Part shown: positions 1 to 12,427 of the stretch, in pieces
Numbering within the stretch: the stretch's first letter is position 1
Layout: every line of letters begins with the position of its first letter
Assembly: GCF_020536995.1 (NCBI RefSeq)
Contig: NC_068359.1
Coordinates: 64,954,918 to 65,018,917, forward strand
Length of the DNA stretch: 64,000 bases
Source: Dreissena polymorpha
Taxonomy: Eukaryota > Mollusca > Bivalvia > Myida > Dreissenidae
Direction: 5' to 3'
Program-made: the position numbers and the translations under genes
The notes under the pieces: generated by a model
What the model saw: only the letters and a program-made list of their open reading frames with translations
Told to the model about the DNA's origin: nothing
The model's database searches: none

Positions 1-993
1 ATGATAAGACCATTTTTTTAACAAGTGAATTGTGCGATTCCGAATTTATAACATTCAGAAAACGTTGTTTACAACTTTATATAGAGTTTATGATGCCCGT
101 CTTACACGTGGCTCGTGTTCGCCCCCATCACCACCCACAACCACTTCAGGAGCATGTTCTAAATCTTCATCAAAACACCTGATACTTGTTGTCATTTTTC
201 CATGAAATAGACCACCAACCTAAGAGGGTTGCTATCTGAGCGATTGTTTCGTAGTAAATAATTAGAATAAAAAGTTGTATCAGTTTTTGTGCTTTGATAA
301 AAGTTTATGCTTAAATCAATCAAATGTGTTATTTTTAACATGAAACAATTCTTGAAGTTGCATTTGTGAATAGCAGCAAGGTCTATACTTTTGACAAATG
401 TAGTGCATGTATAAGTAGACTGTAATGAATATGTTGATGTTTATTCCATCAATATTTACAAGGTTTTTTCCTTTTCTTTTCATACGAATTTTATAGTCAG
501 CCTTACACGTGAGCGTTTTTTTTCTAATAAAGAATCATCATTATCAAACACTCATTCGAAGCTTATTATTACTGTTTATTCTAAGGCGGAAATCGGAAAT
601 ATCCCGAAGGCAAGCACGTGGTTATCCGCGCATGCGCTTATACGTCATTAACTCTTTGCCAAACTGAATTTGACGCCATTTTGAAATCTTATTGGGTTTT
701 TATTAGTTTTGCAAAATGTATACGAAAACTAAGAAACGCTCATTAAACAGTACCTATACTAAATAAAAACGTTTTAGTCCAAATCTAACTGTTTATGGTT
801 GATTTTTTAAAAAGACAACACATCACACCCATTCAAAATTTATCTATATCAATGAGAAATGGTTGGAAAGGAAGCCTTTAAAACTTGAATTTAGTATGAA
901 AGGTATTAAATTTAACTTTCCAAGGGACTACAAATGCGTCCAAATACGTATCTAAATGGTAAAGGGTTATACAATATAAAATAAAGAACTAAA
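1..993. other. non-coding stretch, nothing recognised
   Basis: AT-rich DNA without a convincing reading frame, RNA gene or repeat that I can name. Short open frames lack any protein signature. Confidence 0.5.
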
Positions 994-1199
994 CTCGTTC
1001 AGTGCTGGAACCGAATTTTGAAGGTCTTTGCAAACAGTTTGGATCCAGATGAGACGCAACAGAACGTGGCGTCTCATCAGGATCCAAACTGTTTGCTATT
1101 CTGATAGTATTCTTTGAAAAAAAATCGAAGAAAATGCTAATTTTAGAAAATCAGCAGACGACATTTTAGCAGACGACAAATTTCCCAGCATGCAAAGGG
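994..1199 (-). repeat. short TTAA-flanked inverted-repeat element, family IV
   Basis: Reverse-oriented relative of the element at 21984-22188. The right end reads CATGCAAAGGG followed by TTAA; the left end is degraded. A central imperfect palindrome of about 67 bases begins and ends with GCAAACAG / CTGTTTGC and holds GATGAGACG / CGTCTCATC. No coding capacity. It looks like a non-autonomous DNA element (MITE) of a TTAA-targeting, piggyBac-like type; no transposase for it is visible here. Confidence 0.7.
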
Positions 1200-2750
1200 T
1201 TAACAAATGTGAAGACTTACCGACTATTACGGCTCCTACGATCCACATTTCTTTTACGTTGTTTGTTATTTTACGTGTACGTTTTCTCAAATTGTTGATG
1301 TTATTTTAACACGATAATTCTTTGAGTAGTTTTTGTTATTCCCTGTTCTTAAAGAAAATATGTTATGATGTTGACTGGTCGAAATTTATGTTCTTTCTGA
1401 TTCCCTCTGGAAAGGATTCGCCCCTTTTAAACAAAGGATGGCGACTTCGCAATGTTTCTAACACGCCACGCCTTTTGCTGTCAACGCAAGCAAATGGTGT
1501 ACGTATGGATGACTAGTAAACGTTGTCTTATGATACGTTCGAAAGTCGGAAGTTAATTTTGAAAATTAAAATACAAAATTGCCTCCGGGTTTCAAAATTT
1601 TCATTTACATCGGCTTGTGTTGAAACTTCGATCTGTCAACATGTCAAGAAAGGTAGCATGTATCTTATATCGGGCAAACATGAACATGTATACAGCAAAA
1701 TAAATTTTAATCTATTAGAATTTAGAAGAAGTGAGCTGGACATTTTGACGGACATTCATAACAAGTTACGCAACATCGTGTATTCCCTAATTTGTATGTA
1801 TACGCAATTTGAACAGCAATTAATAACGAACGCTCAAACATGTCCGTAATAAATGCCAATGTTGTACATAGTCTTATGTGTATGGGTGTAACACCCCACC
1901 TTCAAAGAATACACCTTCAATTTGGGTGTTTATTAATAAATTAATGTTTAGACATTGTTCACACGTTTATATTTTTAAAATTTGTTTGTCTGATTAATTG
2001 ACAAATCTACAGCTATAACGTTTTAAACAACAACAAAAAAACAATTCATAAATACGTTGCCTTGGTCGAATCACGATGGTTTCCTAATATCATATATATT
2101 CGCAAATTACTTAACGTTCTACTATAATTATGTTTTTATTAGTATAACCCGTTATACTGTATATATTGTAATCCTTTCTGTAAGTAATAAAGTGTTGTTT
2201 CAATTAAGAAAATATCATAACAAAAAAACATATATTACAAATGTCTATAACAATGTATGTTAAACTATTTTGAGAATACCGAACAAAACTTTTCGAAGAT
2301 TCATGGTTAGGGAAATTCTGTGAATATAAATCGTCACGAATTACATTAATTGAGAGATGCTCCAAAAAGAACCCAGTCATGTGAACTGAATGGAATCAGA
2401 GAAATTATAACAACACCAACATAACAAGATCATTAAGATAGATGCTATAAATACGGGTGAGATTTACAACACATACGAACAAGAGCTATCCAATAATTCA
2501 TAAGTTCATAATAATTGCATAGCATTGCCAGGGTACAGCACAGTAAAGACATGTGCACTATTCACTACATCCATAGTAATTAGAGTAATCTCTGAACGAC
2601 AGTGAATCTAAAAAAGCAGTGGATGTGGGGCGTTTTGATCTTTTACAAATGCAAACAATTGGTTTGAAATTCGCAAATTTTTTGCTGATGACCGTAATGG
2701 CAAATTTCCTCCCTATACATGATTTGTCGAAAATGCTCAGATGTCATTAA
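1200..2750. other. non-coding stretch, nothing recognised
   Basis: AT-rich. The frame at 1523-1849 (108 residues) has no family signature, no obvious splice context and is probably chance. Confidence 0.45.
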
Positions 2751-2974
2751 CTTATTTATGCCTAGCGTCTAGAAAAAAAAGGCCTTTGCAAACAGCGTAG
2801 ACCCAGATTAAACGCCGCATATTGCAGCGTCTCATCTGGGTCTGCGCTGTTTGCTTAAAGGAATTCTTGTAAGAAATATTCTAAATATAGAAATTAATAT
2901 ACTAGACATCCCTAATTTTGGAAATAAATTGATGCAATTAAGAAGGATGGGAGAGTCCACTAGGCATAAATGGG
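2751..2974 (+). repeat. short TTAA-flanked inverted-repeat element, family III
   Basis: TTAA on both sides; the right terminus reads CTAGGCATAAATGGG and the left approximates its complement. The centre is a palindrome starting GCAAACAGCGTAGACCC. The 3' half carries a conserved tract around GAAATATTCTAAATATAG and GGATGGGAGAGTCCA. Six copies of this family occur in the window in both orientations. MITE-like, no coding capacity. Confidence 0.8.
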
Positions 2975-3086
2975 TTAAATAACCATTTGCTTTAGACATG
3001 TTATTGCAGATGTTCAATTGCCTGCACATATTAATGGTAAAACTGTCCACAGGGATTCTTTGAACTAAGACATGTACATGTACATA

Positions 3087-3348
3087 TGAGTCGTGTTCTG
3101 AGAAAACTGGGCTTAATGCATGTGCGTAAAGTGCCGTCCCAGATTGGCCTGTGAAGTCCGCAAGGTTTATCAGGAACGACACTTTCCGCTTGTATGGCAA
3201 TTATAGTTTCAAGGAAGTCCTTCCTTACCGAAAATCAAGTTTAGGCGGAAAGTGTCGTCCCTGATTAGCCTGTGCGGACTACATAAGCTAATCTGGGATG
3301 ACAATTTACGCACATGCATTAAGCCCAGTTTTCTCAGAACAAGGCTCA
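3087..3348 (+). repeat. TA-flanked MITE, family I, full-length copy
   Basis: Begins TGAGTCGTG and contains GAGAAAACTGGGCTTAATG near its left end and the complement near its right end. The inner part has palindromes built from GATTAGCCTGTG and its complement. About 260 bases, no coding capacity. It is the most frequent short element in the window; full copies also lie at 36917, 49425 and (shortened) 56801. Confidence 0.8.
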
Positions 3349-3702
3349 GAAAAGCTCTCAGAAAAGCAGTTTACTGCACCGGATTATTGCACAGATTCTC
3401 TAGGTACTTAAGATTCGAATAAAGTATTGAACACCGACAAGTAATGCCTGGACCATAATCTGTTATGTAATCGGATCTGTAGGTAATCGGATCAGGTGGA
3501 TGAACGGAAGGACGGACAGACAATTAGACCGCTGTATACCGCCCTTTAGGGCATAATAAACGGATGTGAAACAATAGTTTCCTTAGAATTATGATGTGAA
3601 TTATATGTGCCATATTCGCAATGATCATTTTAGAAGGTATTAATTTAAGATTTCTATCATAAAACATGTATTTAACTTAGTTCAACAGACATTAAATAAT
3701 AT

Positions 3703-3791
3703 ATGAGAAGTGCTCTGTGAAAATGGGGTTTAATGCATGTTCGTAAAGTGTCGTCCCAGATTAGCCTGTGCAGTCCGCAGAGCTCGGCTCA
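3703..3791 (+). repeat. TA-flanked MITE, family I, short internal-deletion copy
   Basis: Retains about 75 bases of the left part (TTAATGCATG, GTCGTCCCAGATTAGCCTG) and then runs directly into a right terminus reading GGCTCATAT. Consistent with an internally deleted copy. Confidence 0.65.
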
Positions 3792-4570
3792 TATGTGTTC
3801 CATTCGTTCAATAATTGAATTAAGTTGTTCATACAATCCTCATTCCATCCACTAATTAATTTACTTCGCTTGACTACCTGGTAAAATATAATCGATTTTA
3901 TTGAATGACTCATACTCATGTGTTGGGAAATAAGGAGTGATCATGGCGTTTACGTACACGCATGTGTGAGTCAAACGTTAATATCATAGCTTTGAACATC
4001 AATAGGATTGTCGAGTTATATTTAACTTCAAAACATATAACGATAGTTGAACAATGTTGTGTTCGCAAGTTGTGGGTGCGACGTTGTATATTTAGTTAAA
4101 TCATCACTTCGCTTAGATAGACAAGTTTGAAATCCCTTTGTGCTGTAAATGAAATATATTCTCACTGACTGACATTCCCTGACAGTCTTAAGCTTTATTT
4201 TGCAGTGATATTTTTTCATGAAGATCATTATGTGTCAAACGATGTTCTAGAGGAATACTGACTGCACTTTTTACTCTATGAATTTAGAACAGATTTTACA
4301 TGTTTCTTTAAATATTCAGGGTATTCCGATCACAACTTAGCCTTTAAAATTACCGGTAGGTTCAGTATGCGACGTTAGAAATAGAAGGTGGGAGTCTGGA
4401 TAGCCTGAGTAATATTAATATGTTTGGTTATGGCTGGAAATGTTAATATTAAAACAGATAACGTTTAACATCAGCGACATTATCGTAAATAATAGTTTTA
4501 AAGAGCAGGTATAGAAGACATACAACATACTCATAAACATGATTATTATACCTGCGTTGCCTATTTTTAA

Positions 4571-5061
4571 AGGGATCTTTTCATGTTTTGGTAAATTGGC
4601 AAAATTGAAAAAAGTTGTTTCAGATTAGCAAATTTTCGTTTAGTTATGATATTTGTGAGGAAACAGTAATACTGAACATTTACCATGGTCTAATGTACCC
4701 ATTTTATGCATCTTTTGGCAATTACAAAAAACCTGAAAATTATAAAGCGTTGCAACGCGAAACGATCGAATAATTTGGAGAGTTCTGTCATTGTCTTTTA
4801 GTTTTGTGAAACCAAGAAGATTGCTTATATAAAGTACAAAATACGACATTCACATGCTTGGCGGGATTGCCGAGCGGTCTAATTGGTTTTTACTCCAGGA
4901 CTCCGGGGGTCACTGGTTCGAGCCCTGATGCGCGCTAATTTTTTTCCTTTTTTTAATTTTATTCTTGATTTTTTGCTTTTTAGATCCAATGTTTACATTT
5001 ATCAATATAAAGCATTTAATGACAAACTTCAAAACATATCAAAATTTGTGAAAAGGCCCCT
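4571..5061 (+). repeat. TTAA-flanked inverted-repeat element with internal tRNA-like module (family V), copy a
   Basis: About 491 bases between TTAA sites. Left end AGGGATCTTTTCATG, right end complement AAGGGGCCTTTTCACA. Between about 4859 and 4930 lies a tRNA-Leu-like stretch with an A-box-like GATTGCCGAGCGGTCTAA and a B box GGTTCGAGCCC. That gives it a Pol III promoter-like interior, as in tRNA-derived SINEs, but the ends are those of a DNA transposon. Two further copies are at 10574 and 62759. No protein coding. Confidence 0.75.
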
Positions 5062-6830
5062 TTAAGGCCAATAACAATAATAATAAATAATTATAACAAT
5101 AATAAATAATAATTTATTTCCCTGCAATGAATTTCCGTTGTTAGAACTTTTTATGGTCGGAAACGGTTGGTGCATATGGAATATATACTTTAAAGTACCT
5201 TTTTACAATTAATTTACTCAATAGGACATATTGTATCTATAGAAACAAAAATAAATTCTGACCAAATCAATATTGTTTAACCCATTCAATTCCTTTTTGA
5301 ATTTAGTCGACGAGATTTACATAAGAAAAATTTATGCAAGGTATTTTTTAAGTAATTAAGTGCTAATTAATAACGAATAAAATTACCACACATTGAATTT
5401 GAAACACTCTAAGTACTATAAAATTATCAAATAAAATTAAATATTAACTATTATGATAATGATATTATTATATGTCATCATATCAGGTTTCATTGGAAAC
5501 ATGTTAAATATAACAAAACGTATCACTAATAATAAAAACGAATATTTATATATGTATTACTAATTACATAAATGTATTAATATAAACATCGCTAGTTCGT
5601 CATTAAGCCTAGTTTTGAACAAAATATGTGGAACGTTATTATTAAATGAAATAGTTTATCGATAACTGCCAAAAATTGGGATTGTCTTAGTGAAAATAAG
5701 AAACACGGGGAACTAACTATTCTAATAACAAAATAGTTTCGATTACCTTCTCATATAATGTGCAATATTGCTTTAAGCGTAGTCTTTACCGAATGCATTA
5801 TGGGAATTATACAAATCCGCAGTTATATATTTCTCTGAATCTGTTAGTGTTAGTTCTTTTCTTAATTTGTGTTCCTTTTATTCAGTTTTATTTGCATGCA
5901 CATACATTTCACACAAAGTGCTCAGCATATGCAAATTATTAATGTGTTAAAACTTTGGTATAGGGCCTATTAATAGACCACAAAATAACAAATAGTTTGG
6001 TATGGTCAAAAGATACCCTTTCTGCGAATGAGAAACGAAACCACGCGAACCTTTATAGCGAACAGGAAAGCCCCTGACTAGACTGTGCGAGTGCATGTTG
6101 CTTAAGACCCATTTTCGCATGACGCGGTTCATTTATCTTATTAAAGATCAGCACACCAATACTTAAAAGAAATAAGTTTGAATGAATCAGTTAAAAAGGA
6201 TATCATTACACAAAGTTATTGAATTCGAACAAATAAATACATTTTGATGTCACTAAATGGATATGTTTTTTAAGCAGCGATTGCGTGTAAATTGATTAAT
6301 TGCACTACGTTTCATTCGCAGCAAAACGAATTTAAAACGTGTTTATTGAATTATGACATGATACATTCAATAATGTTTGCCTAGAGGTATTCCAAATACT
6401 TAAGGCTAACTTTTGTTTCCTTTAATTGACAAATGACTGAACAAATTAGGTCATTGTTCATACGAGAGATCTTATCGCGATATAATGACTATTATTAATA
6501 CAGTGGTAGTTAAAACAGATAAATACGGAAATAAATTACGCAATATATTGTTAACAAAATGTCAATTGATTTCTCAAGATGTTTCCCGCATTTATTGTTG
6601 GATGTTCGATATGATAGAATTCACGTTATTGTTCGGGAATTCATGATTAAACAAAAATGTTGTTGTTCCGACCTCATTATTCGAACAGAATTGGACAAAT
6701 ATTTTCACGAAAAGATTTATAAAATACAACAATACCATCATAATGGACGCATCTAACTGTTTTTCTTATTTCTGTGTTCATTTATGTGTATATTGTACAT
6801 ACGTTTTAATTCGCACCATACAAGGATATA
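5062..6830. other. non-coding stretch, nothing recognised
   Basis: Very AT-rich with long A/T runs near 5080-5560. No coding signature or familiar repeat was seen. Confidence 0.5.
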
Positions 6831-7239
<409 letters not shown>

Positions 7240-8078
7240 TTATAACAGTAATTAAGCTATCTCCTATTTTGTAGGAAGAATAATTATTTCCACTATTACA
7301 GTTGTATTCTTAGGGTCTTGTTTCAACATAATGTACAATCGTAGTAGCGGTTTATCTCAATGTGGTCATGGATTTATAGTATATAGGATTAGCTAAGAGG
7401 TCATCGTTGTTTTTAAATAAAACCTTATTTCTTTGTCGGTTGGCTTCTCGGCAATGCCCAGTATTGTGAATTTCGTGTTAAATCCCTTGCGAACTCATTT
7501 TGTGTGGTGGCGTTATGGTCGGTTACGACCCTTTCAAGCAAACTGGCATTTTTCAATGTTGAACTTATGTCGCGCTTTACTCAAACACTATTGGTGCTAA
7601 AGTGCTTAAAACTTTATAAGCATTTGAAATTGTGCTAATGTGGACTTTTTGGACAAAATTAATATATCCACTGCATATCTTTTGAATTATTTGTACTAAG
7701 CTATGTTAAAAAAAATGACTATATAAAAGTGAGGGGGTGTATTTGTTCGACACAAACTGCGTTACGGCCCCTTTTCAATCAATGACATTTTGAACGTAAG
7801 CAGTATATAGCTTATTAGGTTTAACTAATTGAAAATTGAACTTTATATTCCTATTAATCACTATGTAAATATTGACAGCTGGACATGTTAATGAATTTGT
7901 ATGCGAAATATATTGACTTCAGTGGCAAACGAGGATGGGGGGGGGGGGGTTCATCTGTGTCCTTCAAACATACGTAAAATTATATGTAATATATTTTATC
8001 TGCTTAGCAGGATCTCAAATCCGCCTAACTTTTCACTAGGATATGAGTCCATACCAATTTAAGCAATGGTGAAAAATA
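7240..8078. other. non-coding stretch with a poly-G run
   Basis: No coding signature. A G homopolymer of about 12 bases lies near 7938. Confidence 0.5.
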
Positions 8079-8962
8079 GGCCGATATTCCATGTCTCCGC
8101 GTTCCGTGTCCGTGTCCGCGAAAAAACGAAATGGTTGAAATCTGTTGGAGCTATTCCGCGTTCCGCGTCGGCATTTTTCGTCCGCGTATTACGTCCGTGA
8201 AAAATCGCTAGGTGAGCGATTTTCACGGACGCGGACGCAGTACACGGACTGCAGTCAACATGAAAGGTCGACTTTCAAGCATAGATATTAGTGAAAAAAT
8301 AATAAATTTAGTAAGCAATCACCCTGAAATATACAACCAAGGTATGAAAGCATACATTTAGACAAAGACATTGCATCAAACATCTGGTAAAGCATAGCCA
8401 AAGAGATGTCAATTGATAGCGTTTCAGGTAAGTGAGAATAGTAATATGCGAATTTATATTGTATGCATATTGTACAGTCAATAATCGCTTTTCAAAAGAC
8501 ACATTATATAGTTCAAACAAGACATAACGCTACAATAAGTCGCTATTTATGTTCTTTTTTAGTATGCGAGTTCAAGGTTTGAAGCCTGCCTTATACGAAT
8601 ACATCAGTAATGTCTATCAATACAGTTATGCTAATTGTCATTAATTAAGCCTGTCCAGACTGGCTTATCAGCTAGTTTCGGCTTTCTGTTCTGTGGTATT
8701 GGAGAAATTAGCTTGACGCGGTACCTATGTCTGCGTTTCCGTCTATTAACATGCAGTACTGCCGCAGCAGTCATCATAAAAAAATGTGTGCTCTTCTAAT
8801 AAAGACATCTAAGTTCAAGTACCACCACGTTTGGAATGAGCCTTTTACATCAAATGGTAAAACAATAAGCGAACGCATGGATTATATATTCCGTGCCAGT
8901 ATACGGCACGCGGACACGGAACGCGGACGCGGAGCGCGGAAACGGATGCATGGAATACCGGT
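8079..8962 (+). mobile_element. Harbinger-like non-autonomous element, left member of an inverted pair
   Basis: Starts GGCCGATATTCCATG and continues with CCGCGTTCCGTGTCCG-type subterminal repeats; ends with the complementary CGGACACGGAACGCGG and CATGGAATACCGG. Inside, from about 8260, an ATG-led stretch reads like a short exon (SSIDIS, then LV.NHPE.Y) ending at a GTAAGT donor near 8428. This resembles the start of a MADF domain, as found in the DNA-binding partner protein of PIF/Harbinger transposons. A stop and an indel break this copy of the exon. Its mirror image is the neighbouring element. Confidence 0.6.
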
Positions 8963-8969
8963 ACGGTAA

Positions 8970-9801
8970 GGCCGGGTTTCCATGCATCCGTGTCCGCGCT
9001 CCGCGTCCGAGTTCCGTGTCCGCGTTCCGTATACGGACACGGAGTATCGATTCCATGCATCCGCTTATTTTATCCTTTCCGTGCAAAAAGCTCATTCCAA
9101 ACGTGGTGGTACTAGGTTAGGATGTCGTTATTAAAATAGTACACATTTTTTTATGACTGCTGCGACAGTACTGCGTGTTAGTATACGGAAACGCAGACAT
9201 AGGTACTGGAAAGGCTGAATTAATGACAATTAGCATAGTTATTTTGATAAACATTACTGATTATTCGCATTACAGACTTTAAAACATGTATGTAAACTCG
9301 CATAGACAAAAAACAACATAAATAGCGACTTCTTATAGCGTTAAATCTTGTTTGAAATATATACTGTGTCTTTTGAAAGCGCTTATAGAGTGTACAATAT
9401 GCAGATGATATATATTCGCATATTACTATTCTCACTTACCTGAAACGCCATCAATTGACATTTCGTTGGCTATGTGTTTCCAGATGTTTTGTTGCAACGT
9501 CTTTGTCTTTGTATTCTTTCATACATTTGTATGTTTCAGGGCTATCCCTTACTAAATGTATTATTTGTTTACTAATATCTATGCTTGAAAGTGGACCTTT
9601 CATGTTGACTGACGTCCGTATACTGAGTCCGTGTCCGTGCAAAATCGCTCACCGAGCGATTTTTCACGGACGCAATACGCGGACGAAAAATGCGGACGCG
9701 GAACGCGGATACATGGAATAGCTCCAACGGATTTCAACCAATTCGTTTTTTCGCGGACACGGACACACGGACACGGAACGCGGAGACATGGAAACCCGGC
9801 C
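8970..9801 (-). mobile_element. Harbinger-like non-autonomous element, right member of an inverted pair
   Basis: Ends GGCCGGGTTTCCATG and CATGGAAACCCGGCC, flanked by TAA at 8967-8969 and 9802-9804. That is the three-base target duplication expected of PIF/Harbinger elements. On the minus strand it carries an uninterrupted exon-like frame (about 9610 down to 9452) reading SSIDISKQIIHLVRDSPETY and then KEYKDKDV, ending near a GTAAGT donor. This looks like the N-terminal half of a MADF domain. No transposase is present. About 830 bases. Confidence 0.7.
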
Positions 9802-10573
9802 TAACAGCGACTTAACAAAATGCCCGTTTAATAGTATGTTATATAAGGATTATTAAAATAAGTGAGAAATGTATTTCGTTCAATTATGTGTGTTGTTATG
9901 ATGTTGTGTATTTCATATAACCTTAAGTTTCTGTTTGTATAGATAGGTTTTCAATATTTTGTTACACCACTCGCAAACACATGCAAACTTAAATACATAT
10001 TCACAGATGGGAGGTTGCTTTATATATCAACCAAATCCTGTGTTAGTGCTCTTAAAGAAAGAAAGAATATTATATTTTCAAAACGAATTGTATATACTTA
10101 ATTGTTATGCTGTACATTTGTAAAATAGTTTATAGAATAGTCTAGCTTTTGAAAAGCAAATGGTATTTTAATGTATTAACAATATTGACAAGGGTAAATA
10201 ATACCACATAGTCTTAGCTTCAGTAACTTATTTTAATAGAAGTAAGTTTTAACCATGTGGCATTAATCTGTTAGTCAATCATTGTTAAAGTATATACTTA
10301 TATAGTCTTTTATAAATCATACTATGATTGGTCGCATACATGTAACTGTGCTTTTATATGTATTTTAATTGTATATGTATTGCGAATGAGACTTTAATAA
10401 AACATAGAATTGAATTGAATTGAAATTGCGTTAGGTTGCATAAAAAGCCATGTGATAACCATGTAATCTTTGAGGAGCAGTATATGTTGGCCTATTAAAC
10501 AAAAATCGTGTTACTTAATACGAATCGCAAACGCCGCGGTCCCAATATTTTGAGACGTAGCCTTAAGTATTAA
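9802..10573. other. non-coding; possible LINE 3' tail
   Basis: At about 10330-10430 the sequence ends in AATAAAACATAGAATTGAATTG with three ATTGA repeats. That is typical of the 3' end of a truncated non-LTR element. The rest shows nothing recognisable. Confidence 0.35.
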
Positions 10574-11081
10574 AGGGGACGTCCAACAGATTAATAAATT
10601 GACAAAATTAAAAAAAAAAGTTGTTTCGTATTCGCAAATTTTCGTTTTTGTTATGATATTTTGGAGGAAATAGTAATACTGACCATTTACAATGCTCTTA
10701 AATATCCATTATATGCATCTTTTGACGATTTGAAAACCTGAAATTTAGAAAACGTCATGCGACGCGAAACGATTGAATAATTTGGAAAGTTCTATTGTTG
10801 TCGTTATTTTTTGAGAAACTACGAGGATTGCTTATATAGGTAAAATTACACTCACAGTAAGCATGAGCATGGATTGACGAGTGGTCTAGGCGGGAGACTT
10901 TTAACTTCAGGACTCCAGGGGTCAGTGGTTCGAGCCCAGTCGAGGGTTACATTTTTTCCTTTTTTTAAATTGTATTCTTGTGTTTTTTACTGGAGATGTT
11001 TGGGTCAAATGTTTAAATTGAGCAATATAAAGCATTTAATGACATGCTTCAATACATAACAAAATCTGTTGGACGGCCCCT
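10574..11081 (+). repeat. TTAA-flanked inverted-repeat element with tRNA-like module (family V), copy b
   Basis: Ends AGGGGACGTCCAACAG and CTGTTGGACGGCCCCT between TTAA sites. The tRNA-like part at about 10868-10940 has GATTGACGAGTGGTCTAG (A-box region) and GGTTCGAGCCC (B box). The termini diverge from copy a in their inner part but pair with each other, so the two ends have co-varied. Confidence 0.75.
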
Positions 11082-12427
11082 TTAACAAGCTGCTGTAAAA
11101 TGCCAACGTATTCAGTTCGTTTGTTTTGTTTATTGAGATTTTCCGTAGTTTTTATAGTCTTTTTACCAGCATAAAATGCGAGCACTTACGCCATGAATGT
11201 ACACCTTTCCTTGGGGCAGAATGTAGAATGTGAAACGAAACTGGCCATGAACATAATTCCATGTGTCATGTAGCCGAACCGCGCGATGTTCAAATGTACA
11301 TGTTTATTTTAACTTCATCGACCACTCACAACTATCCAAGATTGGTAACAACAAGACCACTCACGGTGACATTGCCTGTAAAGTCTTTTGCGATACTGCT
11401 ACCTTGCCTTCTTTTTTACACGATTTTGTAAGAGGCCTCCTGCATTATTTATATCAAAGTCATACAGCTATCACAGCGAATGATCGTAACTCTACGAGTT
11501 TTTTTAAAGTGATTAGTCAAGTGGACACTTGTTTACGATCAACTATAACCGTGGCGTATACCTGTTGCTATTGCCCTAGTCACATATAGATGCCGGATCA
11601 ACACGGCAGATAAACGGATAGTACAGGATAAACACGGATCAACACGTCATCTACACGGGCCATCCCGTATCACTGCGCTGTTGGTATTGGAAAGTCTGTG
11701 TGTGCGCCGTGTTGATTGTGTGCTGATTCAGGAACTATCCGTATCAGCACGAGTTTGTCCGTAATGTCACCGTGTTGTCAATGGGGTGATGGTCTTTGAC
11801 CAATGACGCTAAAATATCCAAACAGTCCACGGATAGTACCAGTGCTTGATCCGGGGGGGGGGGGGGAAATCCGGCTTCCATATATTTCCATATGCTGCTT
11901 TCAGCTCGTTTTCCGTTCTGATACAATTCGACAAGACGTCCGACGATTGTTACATTTATTTTAAACTTCCCATAAATGATTTACGTTATATAAGATTGCC
12001 ACTAATGACCTTACGATATTATAAGACCTGATTACAAAAAGGTATGCTTTAGTTGGTCGGTTCCAAGCCCCACTTTTTGTTAACTTAAAACGTTTACGCT
12101 AGAACTTGGAATTTTCAAGGGCAGTCGTTTTATATCAATAAATTTGACCTGTATACAAAGTGCTATAGATAAAGATTAATCGTACGTAAGATACTGTTAT
12201 ACAATATAATATCATGCAAATATATGTAAATCAATAAAAGGTAGTAAGGTAAACAAACTCAATAAGACACTATTAACACAGTATCCGTGCCATATATTTA
12301 ACTCTAGCTTATTGTTGTTATACTTTTTAGATTTATATATTCCGAACCCTAATTAAAAATTGCTTATTCAAGTAGAACTGGTTTTGGTATTTTTCTATAA
12401 AAAAATAAGATTTCGTAGAGACGTTCA
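11082..12427. other. non-coding; start of the duplicated block at about 12.05 kb
   Basis: From 11600 to 11850 the DNA is rich in CACGG-type words and their complements, followed by a G run near 11850; I do not recognise it. From about 12053 the sequence aligns with 28517 onward and is the 3' flank of the duplicated hydrolase gene. Confidence 0.45.

Noticed and set aside
1523-1849. 108-residue open frame
   Set aside because: No recognisable motif, no supporting splice or promoter context; length is within chance expectation.
8845-9120. Overlapping open frames on both strands rich in Arg/Asp/Thr
   Set aside because: They arise from the GGACACGG-type subterminal repeats of the two Harbinger-like elements.
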